Of a DNA stretch of 64,000 nt, positions 9,703 to 22,911 are shown piece after piece. The notes beneath the pieces are model-generated. The model ran no database searches. It had not been told where the DNA came from and worked only from the letters and a program-made list of their open reading frames with translations. Source of the DNA: Massilia aurea (GTDB lineage Bacteria > Pseudomonadota > Gammaproteobacteria > Burkholderiales > Burkholderiaceae_D); the NCBI RefSeq assembly GCF_014200505.1, contig NZ_JACHBX010000001.1, forward strand, positions 1,240,001-1,304,000, given 5' to 3'. The stretch's first letter is position 1; each line of letters opens with the position of its first letter. The translations under genes were made by a program, and so were the position numbers.

Positions 9703-10127
9703 TCGACCGCCAGTGTCTCAACCATGCGGCGCGCCTTGATGCGCGCGATGGCTTTCGCATCATCGCTGCTGCGTGCCAGGTCTTCATCAGCCCAGCGTGC
9801 CTGCAGACGCAGCTTGTCGCAGCGCTTGCGTAGGGCCAGCGCGACGCGGCCGGCGCGCTCGAATTCATGCGCGTCACGCGCAGCCTGCGCGGTGCGTGCC
9901 CCATCGATGGTCGCCAGTGCGGTGCGGGCGGCAGCGAGGCGCGCGGCCTGCACGGGATCGGGCTGCGGGGCGGGCGGCAGCGCGAGCGGCGCGCCGGTGC
10001 CAGGGCAGGGTCGGTCCGCGTAACTCACGTGTGCTCCGTCATGACATTTGTAGACCGCGCCGGCCGTGGCCAGCCGGCACACGGCGCAGCACGCCGCGCA
10101 CAATACAAGACACCACAGGCAACGCAT
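9690..10127 (-). CDS. DUF4124-type small exported protein
   Basis: 145 residues. A hydrophobic, cysteine-rich signal sequence ends near residue 23 (RLATAGAVYKC). It is followed by the DUF4124 signature VYKCHDGAHVSYADRPCPG, a short cysteine-containing fold common in betaproteobacterial periplasmic proteins. The rest is charged, helical and alanine-rich. The function of DUF4124 is unknown. A GGGAG ribosome site precedes the ATG. It starts 13 bases after the FAD oxidoreductase stop and its end overlaps the permease start, so it probably belongs to the same transcript. Confidence 0.8.
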   Translation of the reverse strand: MRCLWCLVLCAACCAVCRLATAGAVYKCHDGAHVSYADRPCPGTGAPLALPPAPQPDPVQAARLAAARTALATIDGARTAQAARDAHEFERAGRVALALRKRCDKLRLQARWADEDLARSSDDAKAIARIKARRMVETLAVECPG

Positions 10128-10140
10128 GGCAGGCTCCCGG

Positions 10141-11562
10141 TCATAGTATTTTCCCGGGATTCATGATGCCCAGCGGGTCGAGCGCGGTTTTGATGGCACG
10201 CATCATGCCAAGTTCGACCGGCGACTTGGTGCGCGCCAGTTCGTCGCGTTTCAGCGCGCCGATGCCATGCTCGGCCGAGATCGAGCCGGCAAACGCGACC
10301 ACCGCGTCGTGGACGATCCGGTTGACCGTATCCTGCTCCAGCAGGAACGCTTCGTGCGCGACACCCGCTGGCGGCGCGACGTTGTAGTGCAGGTTGCCGT
10401 CGCCCAGGTGGCCGAACGTCACCAGCACGCAGCCCGGGAACGCCCGGTCGAGCGCGGCGTCGGTGTGCGCGATGAAATCCGGAATCGTCGAGACCGGCAA
10501 CGAGATATCGTGCTTGATGTTCTTGCCGGCCGCCGCCTGTGCCAATGGGATGTGTTCCCGCAGGCGCCACAGGCTCAGTGCTTGCTGGCTGGATGTTGCC
10601 ACGACGGCGTCGCGCGCGATGCCGTCTTCCAGCGCGGCGCCGATGCCGGATTCGAGCAGCGCCTGCGCGTGCGCTTCCGACTCATTGCTCGACAATTCCA
10701 CGAGCGCATATTGCGGGTGGCGCATGGCGAACGGTTGTGGCAGGGCCGGGAACTGTTGCGCGACCAGATCCATGCAGACGGCTGACATCAGCTCGAAGCC
10801 CGTCAGCGATGCGCCGCAGCGCGGCTGCAGCAAATTCAGCAATGCCAGCGCCTGGCGCGGCGAGTCCAGCGCGACAAGGGCCGTGAGCATGCCGCGCGGC
10901 GCCGGGAACAGTTTCAGGACGGCCGCCGTGATGACGCCCAGCGTGCCTTCGGCACCGATGAACAGGTCGCGCAGCGCGTAGCCCGTATTGTCCTTGCGCA
11001 GCCCGCGCAGCCCATCCCACACGTCGCCCTGGGCATTGACGACTTCGAGGCCCAGGCACAGGTCGCGCGTGTTCCCGTAACGCAGCACGGCGGTGCCGCC
11101 GGCATTGGTCGACAGGTTGCCGCCAATCGTGCATGACCCCTCGGCGGCCAGCGACAGCGGATACAGCATGCCGGCCGCTGCCGCCGCGGCCTGGATGTCG
11201 GCCAGGATGCAGCCGGCCTCGACCGTCATGGTGCGGTTGGCCGGGTCGATCGCGCGGATGCGGTTCAGGCGGCGCAGCGACAGCACGATGGCGTCGCCCG
11301 ACGTATCGGGCACGCTGCCCATGACCAGGCCGGTACGGCCGCCTTGCGGGACGATGGGGACACCGGTGCCGGCGCACAGGCGCACGACGGCGGCCACCTG
11401 ATCGGTGTCGAGCGGCAGCACGACAGCGCGCGCGCGGCCACTGTAGCGGCCGCGCCAGTCGGCCAGGTAGCCCGCCATGTCGGCCTGATCCGTGATGACA
11501 TGGCCGACGCCCACGATGGAGCGCAGCCCTTGCAGGAAGGCGACCGCTGACTGGTCAACCAT
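10141..11562 (-). CDS. FAD-linked oxidoreductase, D-2-hydroxyglutarate/D-lactate dehydrogenase family
   Basis: 473 residues. The N-terminal half is a PCMH-type FAD-binding domain (VVPQGGRTGLVMG, GCILADIQAAAAAAGMLYPL, TIGGNLSTNAGGTAVLRYGN). The C-terminal half carries the family motifs GHLGDGNLHYNV and AEHGIGALKRDEL. Relatives oxidise D-2-hydroxy acids and pass electrons to quinone or an electron carrier; the exact substrate cannot be fixed. The start was set at MVDQSAVAF, whose ATG overlaps the DUF2069 stop (ATGGTTGA); the frame is open further upstream only as a shadow of that gene. The wrbA-DUF2069-FAD oxidoreductase order is common in this group. Confidence 0.88.
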   Translation of the reverse strand: MVDQSAVAFLQGLRSIVGVGHVITDQADMAGYLADWRGRYSGRARAVVLPLDTDQVAAVVRLCAGTGVPIVPQGGRTGLVMGSVPDTSGDAIVLSLRRLNRIRAIDPANRTMTVEAGCILADIQAAAAAAGMLYPLSLAAEGSCTIGGNLSTNAGGTAVLRYGNTRDLCLGLEVVNAQGDVWDGLRGLRKDNTGYALRDLFIGAEGTLGVITAAVLKLFPAPRGMLTALVALDSPRQALALLNLLQPRCGASLTGFELMSAVCMDLVAQQFPALPQPFAMRHPQYALVELSSNESEAHAQALLESGIGAALEDGIARDAVVATSSQQALSLWRLREHIPLAQAAAGKNIKHDISLPVSTIPDFIAHTDAALDRAFPGCVLVTFGHLGDGNLHYNVAPPAGVAHEAFLLEQDTVNRIVHDAVVAFAGSISAEHGIGALKRDELARTKSPVELGMMRAIKTALDPLGIMNPGKIL

Positions 11563-11952
11563 GCGGGACTTTGACCTTGTCCAGCAATTCCTTGGCCATG
11601 CGCTGCGCTTCTTTCTTGAACGGGCGCAGATACAGCAGGGCGCAGACGTAGAACACGACCACCAGCACGACTTCACCGATGGCCATCTGGCGCGACAGCG
11701 GATTGGTATCGGCCCAGGCCCGCACGGCGCCTTCGGCAAAGTAAATCAGGATCAGCATCGATGACCATTGCAGCGTGTACAGGTCGCGCTTGATCACGCC
11801 GCGCAGTGGCAGCAGCAACGGCAGCGCTTTCAGGGCCAGCAGCCAGCTGCCCGGCTGGAGCGGTGCGACGAACGCTTCCCACGCCACCAGCCAGCCGATC
11901 AGCCAGACCAGGCTGAGTACCGCGCCGATATGAAAGACTCTGCCTTTGCCCA

Positions 11953-11953
<1 letters not shown>
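11555..11953 (-). CDS. DUF2069 membrane protein
   Basis: 132 residues with four likely membrane helices (about 8-26, 38-50, 63-78 and 88-108) and a basic C-terminal tail. This matches DUF2069, a family of unknown function usually next to wrbA. Its ATG overlaps the wrbA stop (TAATG), and its own stop overlaps the next start, so translation is probably coupled along the operon. Confidence 0.85.
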
Positions 11954-14866
<2,913 letters not shown>

Positions 14867-15067
14867 GTCAGATAGCCTGTCTGGATGGAAGAGCGCCATC
14901 CTAGCAGCGTTGGCCGTTTGCGCAATCTGCACTGCACCATTCTGCGGCCGTGCCCGCACCTTGAGGTGGCGCAATGCTGGATTTTTTACCGGGCATAGGC
15001 TACAGTCGGCGTTATGCCTTATACAAATTTATCCAACAGCAGTATTGACCGCGCGGGGGTGGCCAGC

Positions 15068-15520
15068 ATGAAAGTTTCGGAAATCCTGCAAGTGAAGGGC
15101 AATATCCTGTACACCGTGACGCCCGACCAGCCCCTGGTCGAGGCCGTAACCACGATGTCCGAGAACGATATTGGCTCGCTCGTCGTGATGGAATACGGCG
15201 ATCTGGTGGGCATGCTGACGTTCCGCGAAGTGCTCAAGACGCTGCACGCCAATGGCGGCGCGGTGGGCGCCGGCACGGTGCGTCGTCACATGGACGACAG
15301 CCCGATCACCGTCACGCCGGAGACTGAAGTCAACGAGGTACGCCGCATCATGCTGGAAAAGCATGCGCGCTATCTGCCGGTGATGGATGCACGCACGCTG
15401 CTGGGCGTGATTTCGTTCTACGACGTGGCGCGCGCCGTGCTGGAAGCGCAAAGCTTTGAGAACCGCATGCTCAAGGCCTATATCCGCGACTGGCCAGCCG
15501 AGCAGAACGCGCCCGACTGA
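15068..15520 (+). CDS. CBS-domain pair protein
   Basis: 150 residues made almost wholly of two CBS domains: VTPDQPLVEAVTTMSENDIGSLVVM with GMLTFREVLK, and VTPETEVNEVRRIMLEKHARYLPVMD with GVISFYDVARAVLE. CBS pairs bind adenosine nucleotides such as AMP, ATP or SAM and act as small sensors; the partner is unknown. The start MKVSEILQ was chosen because it begins the first domain and follows a GGGGGTGG ribosome-binding-like sequence. A longer start 18 codons upstream (MPYTNLSNSS) is possible. It is single-gene and divergent from the hydrolase. Confidence 0.87.
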   Translation: MKVSEILQVKGNILYTVTPDQPLVEAVTTMSENDIGSLVVMEYGDLVGMLTFREVLKTLHANGGAVGAGTVRRHMDDSPITVTPETEVNEVRRIMLEKHARYLPVMDARTLLGVISFYDVARAVLEAQSFENRMLKAYIRDWPAEQNAPD

Positions 15521-15532
15521 CCATGTCGCCGG

Positions 15533-17842
15533 TCACGCCGCGCGCGTGACCGACTCACCGGCCAGCCAGGCCAGCAGGTTTTCTGGCGACAACGGCCGCG
15601 AATACAGGTAACCCTGGGCCAGCGGACAACCGAGCTCGCGCAGGATCTGCGCCTGGCGCTCGTCTTCCACCCCTTCTGCAATCACCGACAAGCCCAGGTT
15701 GCGGCCCAGCTGCACCACCATCTGCGCGATGCTGCTGCCGCGCGCCGAGCCGGTAATCTCAGTGACAAACGTGCGGTCGATCTTGAGCCGGTCCACCTGC
15801 AGTCGCTGCAGGTGCGACAGCGATGAAAACCCGGTGCCGAAATCGTCGATCGCGATCGATACGCCGGTGCGCTTGACGTGCGCCAGCTTTTCGACGAGCG
15901 CGGCCGGCTCTTCCATGGCCATCGATTCCGTGATCTCGAGTTCGATGAAGTCGGGCGGCGCGCCCGTATCGTCGAGCGCGCGGCGCAGCATGTCGAGAAA
16001 GTGCGGATGCCGCAGCTGCACCTGCGAGACATTGACCGACATGGTAAATGCCGTGTGGCCGGCGGCGCGCAGGCGCAGCAGCTCCGTGCAGGCCTCGCGC
16101 AGCACCCATTCGCCGATCTCGACGATCAGGCCCGAGTATTCGGCAATCGGGATGAAGCGGTCGGGCGGGACCAGCTTGCCATCCTGCTGGCGCCAGCGCA
16201 GCAGCGCTTCGGCGCCGATGGCGCGGTTGGTGGCCAGGTCGATCTGCGGCTGGTAATCCAGGAACAGTTCGCCGCGCTGGAAGCCGCTGCGCAGTGCATG
16301 CATCATGCGCACCCGCTCGCGAATCTCGACGCCCATGCTGCGCGAGAAATAACAATGGCCGGCGCGCTGCTGCAGCTTGGCGCGCTTGAGCGCAATGTCG
16401 CCGTCCTTGAGGGCATCGGCGCCGCTGCCGTCGTGTTCGCGCAGGCAGACGAGGCCGAGCGTCGACGACACCTGCACGTCCTGGCCATCGATGTGGAACG
16501 CGTCGAGAAACAGCGTCTGCAGCGCGGCCGGCTGGACCAGCTCGGCACTGCCCAGCACGCAGAAGATGTCGCCGCCGATGCGGCCGATATGCAGGGTCGG
16601 TGCGAGACCGGGCGCCGGCGCGGGTGCGAGACGCGTACACAGGCGCCGGGCCACGGCCGCCAGCAGCAGGTCGCCGAAGCGGTGCCCGAGCGCGTCATTG
16701 GTTTCGGCGAAGTGGTCGATATCGACCAGCGCCAGCACGGCATCGTTGTCGGCGCCCGCGGCGAGCGTGGCGTCGATCAGCTCGATCATGCGCGTGCGGT
16801 TGGGCAGGCCGGTGAGCGGATCGTGGAACGCCGACTTGTTCAGGTCGGTCACCAGTTCGCAATTGTCGAGGCTGACGGCCACCATGCCGCAAAAGACCTT
16901 CAGCAGGCGCGTCTCGACGTCACTGATCGGGCGTTCGAGCGGCATGCAGGCCACGAAATCGCGTCCGGCCTTGCCGGGGAAGAACAAGGTCAGCATGCCG
17001 TCGTCGGTCGTGCAGCCGCGCTGCGCGATCGTGCGCTCGGCGGCCAGCGCGAGCCGGGTCACGTGCGGATCGTCGTACTGCGCGCCGAGTTCGCAGCCGT
17101 CGAGGTCGCGGCTGTCGCCGCAGGCGGCCACCACGCACAGCGGGCCGAAAGCGCCGGTGCCGGTACCATCGCTGAACTCCCGCGTGCACAGCACGCCGTC
17201 GACCGGCTGCCCGACCAGCCCGGCGGCCTGGGCCAGGATGCCGTAGGCCACGTCGCGCACGCCGTGCAGCGCCATCAGCTGCGCGCAGGCGGCGACGATG
17301 CGCTCCATGCCGACCCGGTTGGCTTCGAGCGCGCAGAGTTGTTCGTACGAGCGGATGGCGGCGGCCACGGCGGTGTAGAGCTTGGTGCGGGTCAGTTCCG
17401 ACTTGGTGCGGTAATCGTTGATGTCATAGCCGCGGATCGCCTCCATCTCGGGGGCGTAACCGGGCTGGCCGGTGCGCAGGATGATGCGCACGTCATGCAG
17501 ACCCAGTTCGTCGCGGATGCGGCGCACCAGCTGCAGGCCGGCGTCGGCGCGCTCCATCACGACGTCCAGCAGAATGACGGCGATGTCGCTTTCCCGGCCC
17601 AGCAGTGCGAACGCTTCGGCGGCCGAGTAGGCGTGCAGGAAGGCCAATTCACGGCCCTGCATGATGACGTTGGCCAGCGCAAAGGTGGTCGTCGAATGGA
17701 CATCGGCATCGTCGTCAACGACCAGGATGCGCCACGGCGGCCGTCTGCCGATGTCTACGGCGTCGACTTCGTCGGCAAAGACGAGGTCATCCGTCATGGG
17801 ATCATCCTGCAATGGGTCGGCGGGCGGCGTCGAAGCTGGCAT
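15533..17842 (-). CDS. Response regulator with degenerate GGDEF and intact EAL domain
   Basis: 769 residues. The receiver domain at about 36-165 has the acidic pocket VVDDDAD and phospho-acceptor Asp93 in ILLDVVM. The DUF3369-like region at about 170-340 (RIVAACAQLMALHGVRDVAYG) is typical of this architecture. The GGDEF domain has the signature changed to GGDIF near residue 422, so it probably makes no c-di-GMP. The EAL domain keeps AEALLRW near 542 and IDDFGTGFSSLSHL, so phosphodiesterase activity is likely. It is soluble. A GGAG site supports this ATG over a second one 15 codons in. No cognate kinase is adjacent. Confidence 0.92.
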   Translation of the reverse strand: MPASTPPADPLQDDPMTDDLVFADEVDAVDIGRRPPWRILVVDDDADVHSTTTFALANVIMQGRELAFLHAYSAAEAFALLGRESDIAVILLDVVMERADAGLQLVRRIRDELGLHDVRIILRTGQPGYAPEMEAIRGYDINDYRTKSELTRTKLYTAVAAAIRSYEQLCALEANRVGMERIVAACAQLMALHGVRDVAYGILAQAAGLVGQPVDGVLCTREFSDGTGTGAFGPLCVVAACGDSRDLDGCELGAQYDDPHVTRLALAAERTIAQRGCTTDDGMLTLFFPGKAGRDFVACMPLERPISDVETRLLKVFCGMVAVSLDNCELVTDLNKSAFHDPLTGLPNRTRMIELIDATLAAGADNDAVLALVDIDHFAETNDALGHRFGDLLLAAVARRLCTRLAPAPAPGLAPTLHIGRIGGDIFCVLGSAELVQPAALQTLFLDAFHIDGQDVQVSSTLGLVCLREHDGSGADALKDGDIALKRAKLQQRAGHCYFSRSMGVEIRERVRMMHALRSGFQRGELFLDYQPQIDLATNRAIGAEALLRWRQQDGKLVPPDRFIPIAEYSGLIVEIGEWVLREACTELLRLRAAGHTAFTMSVNVSQVQLRHPHFLDMLRRALDDTGAPPDFIELEITESMAMEEPAALVEKLAHVKRTGVSIAIDDFGTGFSSLSHLQRLQVDRLKIDRTFVTEITGSARGSSIAQMVVQLGRNLGLSVIAEGVEDERQAQILRELGCPLAQGYLYSRPLSPENLLAWLAGESVTRAA

Positions 17843-18057
17843 GTGCTACGTCTCCAGGGAGGCTTGGCATGTATACGTCAAGTATATAGGCATTTGTAAA
17901 TAGGAAAGGAAACCAGCAGTTGTTCAACAGTGATATATCTTGGTAAATATAGCCTGATAGAAACATTTTGGCGAGGGTCGATTGTAGATTGTCCGTTTCT
18001 GCTCCCCGGATCGCCTGTTAAAATGCATTTTCGATCAAACCGCACCCCCCAATATCC

Positions 18058-19152
18058 ATGTCCGGCAATACATTTGGCAAGCTGTTTTCCGTCACCACTT
18101 TTGGCGAATCGCACGGTCCCGCGATCGGTTGCGTCATCGATGGTTGCCCACCCGGCATGGCGCTGACCGAAGCCGATATCCAGGCTGACCTCGATCGCCG
18201 TAAGCCCGGCACGTCGCGCCACGTCACGCAGCGCCAGGAACCCGACCGGGTCGAGATCCTGTCTGGCGTCTACCAGGGCGTCACGACCGGCACGCCGATC
18301 GCGCTGCTGATTCGCAACGAAGACCAGCGCAGCAAGGATTACGGCAATATCGCCGAGAGTTTCCGGCCCGGTCACGCTGACTATACGTACTGGCACAAGT
18401 ACGGCGTGCGCGATCCGCGCGGGGGCGGGCGTTCATCGGCGCGCCTGACGGCGCCGGTGGTGGGGGCGGGCGCCGTCGCCAGAAAGTGGTTGCGCGAGCA
18501 GTACGGCACCGAGTTCCTGGGCTGCATGCGCGCGCTGGGCGACATCGACGTGCCATTCGACGGCTGGGAGCATGTGCACGCCAATCCGTTCTTCGCTGCC
18601 ACGGGCGACGCCGCGCTGCTGGCGCGCATGGAAGATGCCATGGATCAGTTGCGCCGCGATGGCGACTCGATCGGCGCGCGCATCGACGTCATTGCGCGCG
18701 GCGTGCCGGTGGGCTGGGGCCAGCCCATCTACGACAAGCTCGATGCCGACATCGCCTACGCGATGATGGGCATCAATGCCGTCAAGGGCGTGGAAATCGG
18801 CGCCGGTTTTGCCTCGGTCGCGCAGCGCGGTTCCGAGCATGGCGACGAGCTGACGCAAGAAGGGTTTGTCGGCAACCATGCCGGCGGGGTGCTGGGTGGA
18901 ATCTCGACGGGGCAGGACATCACGGTGTCGCTGGCGATCAAGCCGACCTCGTCGATCCGCGTGCCACGCCGTTCGATCGACAAGGAAGGCAATCCGGCAC
19001 TGGTGGAAACCTTCGGGCGCCACGACCCGTGCGTGGGCATCCGCGCAACGCCGATTGCCGAAGCGATGCTGGCGCTGGTGCTGATCGATCACGCCCTGAT
19101 GCACCGCGCGCAGTGCGGCGACGTGAAGGTCGCCACGCCCCGCCTGACGTAA
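18058..19152 (+). CDS. aroC: Chorismate synthase
   Basis: Last step of the shikimate pathway: converts EPSP to chorismate using reduced FMN. The 364-residue protein has the three family signatures: [19 protein letters not shown] near the start, [14 protein letters not shown] with [11 protein letters not shown] around 105-128, and GHDP-like [19 protein letters not shown] near the C-terminus. The length is normal. The 215-base gap upstream is AT-rich and probably holds its promoter (a TTAAAAT box lies about 40 bases before the ATG), but the ribosome site is weak (CCCCCCAATATCC). Confidence 0.98.
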   Translation: MSGNTFGKLFSVTTFGESHGPAIGCVIDGCPPGMALTEADIQADLDRRKPGTSRHVTQRQEPDRVEILSGVYQGVTTGTPIALLIRNEDQRSKDYGNIAESFRPGHADYTYWHKYGVRDPRGGGRSSARLTAPVVGAGAVARKWLREQYGTEFLGCMRALGDIDVPFDGWEHVHANPFFAATGDAALLARMEDAMDQLRRDGDSIGARIDVIARGVPVGWGQPIYDKLDADIAYAMMGINAVKGVEIGAGFASVAQRGSEHGDELTQEGFVGNHAGGVLGGISTGQDITVSLAIKPTSSIRVPRRSIDKEGNPALVETFGRHDPCVGIRATPIAEAMLALVLIDHALMHRAQCGDVKVATPRLT

Positions 19153-19165
19153 CTGTCCACAGCCT

Positions 19166-19190
19166 GGGTGGCCAGCACGGCCACCCCCGT
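19166..19190. terminator. Hairpin between convergent aroC and HDOD genes
   Basis: GGGTGGCC-AGCAC-GGCCACCC forms an 8-bp stem between the two stop codons. The short CCCGTTT tail makes it a modest intrinsic terminator for aroC. Confidence 0.45.
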
Positions 19191-19194
19191 TTGC

Positions 19195-20688
19195 TCAGAC
19201 GCGGGTCGCGCTCGCGTCGATCTGGTGACGGCGCTCCACCGTGCGCACGACCAGTGTGCGCAGCTCGTTGAGCAACCCAAACTCCGTCTGGCTCAGGATC
19301 ACCTGGGGATAGGTGCCATCCCAGTCGCCATAAATGAAGCCGGCCGGCTGGCCGTGCGCGCACAGCGGAATCACGATGAAGCAGCGCGCCTCCGACAGCG
19401 TGTCTTTCCACCAGTCCGGCAGCTTGGCCGCGAACTTGGCGTCGTGCGCATTCTCGATGAAGATCACGCGGTCGCTCGCCAGCGCCGCGTGGAACACGTT
19501 CGCCTCAAAGGTGTCGTCGAAGGTCAGATCCGGTTGCAGCGCCTTGGCATTCTCGCCCAGCGCCAGGCGCGCCGCGTAGCGTCCCTCGCGCCGGTTGCGC
19601 AAAAACGCAAACGAGCGGGTAAACGACAGTCCCTCGTGCATGGTTTCCAGCGCCAGCGACATCATCTGGCCGGCGCTGGCGTCCGGGCCCGCGTCGCGCA
19701 TGTCGGCCACGCCGCCCATCAGGATCTGGTTGCCGGCGATGCGGTCGCGCGTGGCCGCCGCCAGGCGTGCCTGTTTCTCGGCCGGCCGGGCCAGCGGCGC
19801 GATCGACAGATCGGCCACCGCTTCGATCCGGGCCCGGTCGATCGAGGCCAGGATGCCGGCGGGCGAGATGCCCAGCATCGGGGCGAACTGCTCGGCCAGT
19901 TCGGCCACCTTGTCGGCGCCGGCCGCGTCGTCGGCCCACATCGCGTCGGCGGCGCGGGTCGACATCGTGCCCAGCGCCGCCAGCCAGTCATCGTGCTCGA
20001 ATCGTTCGCCCCGTTCGCCCGGTTCGACCCGGCGCATGCCGGCCACCAGGTTGCCGGGCAGGCCCCAATGGGCGGCGGTGGCGCGGCCCAGTTCTTCGAG
20101 ATGCAACCCGAGCACATCGTGGGCCGCCGCCGTGTCGTCGCCGCCCGCCGCCCCGGCCTGGATCAGAGCCCAGCGCTCGGGCATGTAGAACGTGATCATC
20201 ATGCGGCCCAGCGAGTGCAGGATCGAGCAGACCACGGCTTCTTCGGGATTTCGCACCTGCGCGCCGGCGGCCAGTTGCTGCGCCACCATCCCGGCCAGCA
20301 CGGCTTTTTCCATCTCGATGTGGGCGATCTCGGTGTCGGGCGTGCTGCGGCCGAGCTCTTCGATGAGCTTCAGGCCCAGCGCCAGGTGGCCGATGCTTTC
20401 GGTGCCCAGCACCAGCACGGCCCGGGAAATCGTGTTGACGTGCTGGCCGAACGCCGCGTACATGCTGCTGTTGGCCAGGCGCAGGACCTTCTGGGTCAGC
20501 ACGGGGTCGGACAACACGGTCTGCGTCATCGAGAAGTCGCGCTCGTCCTCGCCGCGCATCGACGCCAGGATGGCATTGATGGCCTTGGTAAAGCCGGGCA
20601 TGTCGCCCTGGCGGCGAATGCGTTCCCACAGCAGGGCGAGAGTGGCTTGCGCTTTCGCCGAGCGCGCGGTGGTGATTGGTGTGGTCAT
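19195..20688 (-). CDS. HDOD-domain signalling protein
   Basis: 497 residues. The N-terminal HDOD domain (about 20-230) shows [16 protein letters not shown], the hallmark start of helix-rich HDOD folds, and [17 protein letters not shown], where metal-binding HD residues are partly lost as usual in HDOD. The C-terminal half (about 330-490) looks GAF-like ([23 protein letters not shown]). HDOD proteins act in c-di-GMP or stress signalling, often without enzymatic activity. The start overlaps the stop of the upstream PAS-GGDEF-EAL gene by four bases (ATGA), so the two are co-translated. Confidence 0.88.
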   Translation of the reverse strand: MTTPITTARSAKAQATLALLWERIRRQGDMPGFTKAINAILASMRGEDERDFSMTQTVLSDPVLTQKVLRLANSSMYAAFGQHVNTISRAVLVLGTESIGHLALGLKLIEELGRSTPDTEIAHIEMEKAVLAGMVAQQLAAGAQVRNPEEAVVCSILHSLGRMMITFYMPERWALIQAGAAGGDDTAAAHDVLGLHLEELGRATAAHWGLPGNLVAGMRRVEPGERGERFEHDDWLAALGTMSTRAADAMWADDAAGADKVAELAEQFAPMLGISPAGILASIDRARIEAVADLSIAPLARPAEKQARLAAATRDRIAGNQILMGGVADMRDAGPDASAGQMMSLALETMHEGLSFTRSFAFLRNRREGRYAARLALGENAKALQPDLTFDDTFEANVFHAALASDRVIFIENAHDAKFAAKLPDWWKDTLSEARCFIVIPLCAHGQPAGFIYGDWDGTYPQVILSQTEFGLLNELRTLVVRTVERRHQIDASATRV

Positions 20689-22421
20689 GGTTTCCCTGTC
20701 CGGGTGTCGGCCGGCAGAAGAGCGGTATAGAGATTTTCCTTGAGGGCCGTGACGGCCACGTTGGCCGGCATCGGCTTGCCCGTCAGGTAACCCTGAACAT
20801 AGTGGCAGCCCTGTTCGTCCAGCCAGGCCAGCTGGTCTTCGGTTTCGACGCCTTCGGCCACGACGGCCAGGCTCAGGTGCCGGGCCAGGTCGAGCACGAC
20901 CTTGCAGATGGCGGCGTCCTTGTGCGAGCCGGGCAGGTCCTTGACGAATGCGCGGTCGATCTTGAGCACCGAAATCGGAAAGCGCTTCAGGTACGCCAGC
21001 GACGAGTAGCCGGTGCCGAAATCGTCGATCGCGATGCGGACCTTGCGCTCGACCATTTTTTCCATGACGGCCTCGGCGTGGGCTGGATCGACCATCAGCG
21101 TGCCTTCGGTGATTTCGAGCACCAGCTGGTGCCCTTCGGCGCCGGACATCGCCAGCGCGTCGTCGAGCTCTGACAGAAACCGGTCGCTGCGAAACTGGCG
21201 CGGGCTGATGTTGACTGAGATATACAGCTCGCGGCCCGCCACTTCCTGGAACTGGCGGATCTGCATGCAGGCCGCCTTCAGCGCCCAGGCGCCCAGCAGG
21301 TTGATCAGGCCATTGTTTTCGGCAATCGGGATGAAGCGCACCGGCGGCACCATGCCGAGCGTCGGGTGCTTCCAGCGCATCAGCGTCTCGAAGCCTTCAA
21401 TGACCTTCGTGCGGGCGTCGACGATCGGCTGGTAGTAGAGCAGAAACTCGCCTTCGCGCACAGCCTTGAACATGGCAGCCTCGAGCGAGATGTCATGCTC
21501 GGGCGGGCCCTGGTCGCGCGGGCTGTACAGCACCGTACGGCCCTTGCCGGTTTCCTTCGCGCGCGACAGCGCGGCGTCGGCCAGCGTCACCAGGCGCACC
21601 TCGTCTTCGGCATGGTCCGGGTACACGGTCACGCCAATCGACGCGCCCAGATAGATCGTGTGGCCACCCGTCTCGAACGGCGACTGCAGCGTGGCCATCA
21701 GGCGCCCGGTGACGAGCTTGATCTGGGCCTCGCTGAAGGTGCCGGGCAGCACGGCGACGAATTCGTCACCACCGACGCGCGCCAGCGTATCGCTGTCGCG
21801 CAAGACCCGGCGCAGGCGCGTGGCGGCCATTTGCAGCACGGCGTCGCCCAGCGGGTGGCCCAGGCCGTCGTTGACCTTCTTGAAGCCGTCCATGCCGATC
21901 GCAACGACCGAAAAGCCCTGGCCCGACCGGCGCGCATTCGAGATCACGACACGGATACGGTCGGCCAGCAGCAACCGGTTCGGCAACTCGGTCAGCGCAT
22001 CGTGCGTCGCCATGTGGCGCAGCCGCTCTTCGGTCGCGTGCTGCGCCGACATGTCACGGCCGATCACGAGGATTTGCGCATCGTCGCCCGTGGTCAGCTG
22101 GGCAATACGCAGCTCGAACCAGATGTCACGCTCGCCGCTGCGAAAGCGCGCTTCGACGAGCGCGGCTTCGTGCGCCGTCGCGGCGCCGTCCAGTGCGTGG
22201 CGCAAGGCTGCCTGGTCGACATCGTGCACGAGCGAGACCAGCGAACAGCCCGGCGCATACCCGTGCAGGCGCTGGGCACGGGTGCCTGCGGCACGGATCA
22301 CCCCACTTGAAGCCACCCGGAATACGGCGTCGCCCGCGCTTTCCAGCAGACCGTCGAGCAGCGTCGCCGGCGGCAGGTGCGCCGTCGGCGGATGGGAAGC
22401 TGCGGAAGGTGGGGTCAGCAT
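20685..22421 (-). CDS. PAS-GGDEF-EAL c-di-GMP protein with altered EAL signature
   Basis: 578 residues. An N-terminal PAS-like sensor (about 20-140, [16 protein letters not shown]) is followed by a GGDEF domain with intact [10 protein letters not shown] near residue 219 and an EAL-type domain. There the signature EAL reads ETL ([13 protein letters not shown] near 344), while the metal-binding [14 protein letters not shown] and the late AEGVETEDQ motifs are kept. The diguanylate cyclase half is probably active; phosphodiesterase activity is uncertain. There are no membrane segments. It is coupled to the HDOD gene downstream, suggesting a shared pathway. Confidence 0.9.
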   Translation of the reverse strand: MLTPPSAASHPPTAHLPPATLLDGLLESAGDAVFRVASSGVIRAAGTRAQRLHGYAPGCSLVSLVHDVDQAALRHALDGAATAHEAALVEARFRSGERDIWFELRIAQLTTGDDAQILVIGRDMSAQHATEERLRHMATHDALTELPNRLLLADRIRVVISNARRSGQGFSVVAIGMDGFKKVNDGLGHPLGDAVLQMAATRLRRVLRDSDTLARVGGDEFVAVLPGTFSEAQIKLVTGRLMATLQSPFETGGHTIYLGASIGVTVYPDHAEDEVRLVTLADAALSRAKETGKGRTVLYSPRDQGPPEHDISLEAAMFKAVREGEFLLYYQPIVDARTKVIEGFETLMRWKHPTLGMVPPVRFIPIAENNGLINLLGAWALKAACMQIRQFQEVAGRELYISVNISPRQFRSDRFLSELDDALAMSGAEGHQLVLEITEGTLMVDPAHAEAVMEKMVERKVRIAIDDFGTGYSSLAYLKRFPISVLKIDRAFVKDLPGSHKDAAICKVVLDLARHLSLAVVAEGVETEDQLAWLDEQGCHYVQGYLTGKPMPANVAVTALKENLYTALLPADTRTGKP

Positions 22422-22911
22422 GGTCGGTCAGAGCTCTCGTTTCGCGGCATGCTCGAACCATGCCGATATCATCTTGTTATCCGTGCCAGGCAACAAACCA
22501 GGAACGAGTCTATCACTGAAAAATTCCGTACTGCATCAGAATGAGCAACGTACGGTGCGTTCGCTTCCATGCCTGCGCCTGCGCGCATCCTGCTGACTGG
22601 CAGGCCAGCCCGTCATCCGTGTATTGTCGCTGATTATTGCTGAGTAGAAAATATCTATCGCTTAATTTAATGCTTTAATGCAACCAGATTTGTGTCATCG
22701 TGACACATTCATGTGCTGGACCAGGCCGCAGGCATCATCCGGCAACAGGAACGGGGCGGCGGAACGGCTGACGGGCAGGGCGCTGCAGACGGTCGGCTAC
22801 TTCGCGCCGGGGACGTCGACCCAGAATTATTTCGGCGGGAGCCGGGACAAACCACGTTGTGCCTGTGATAATGCTGGCTTACAAGCTTCATCGACTGCGT
22901 CGAGCCCCGCC
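22422..22911. other. 490-bp intergenic region upstream of upp
   Basis: No convincing gene. The first 200 bases are mixed. An AT-rich stretch (about 22620-22690) is followed at once by a perfect 17-bp palindrome, then GC-rich sequence up to upp. A GATAAT box about 45 bases before upp is a possible -10 element. The frame upstream of the upp ATG is open but has no conserved protein look. Confidence 0.5.
22691..22707. promoter_or_regulatory. 17-bp palindromic operator candidate
   Basis: TGTGTCATCGTGACACA: perfect 7-bp arms around TCG, at the edge of an AT-rich tract about 205 bases before upp. The form suits a dimeric regulator; which one is unknown. Confidence 0.45.

Noticed and set aside
8140-10023. 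627-codon plus-strand open frame
   Set aside because: Antisense to the FtsX-like permease; composition (Arg, Gln, His, Ala) is that of a reverse-frame shadow.
15878-17899. 673-codon plus-strand open frame
   Set aside because: Antisense to the REC-GGDEF-EAL gene; no domains.
22678-22911. Longer N-terminus for uracil phosphoribosyltransferase
   Set aside because: The 78 extra codons have no family match, and the family start MNQDPRFPN is clear.
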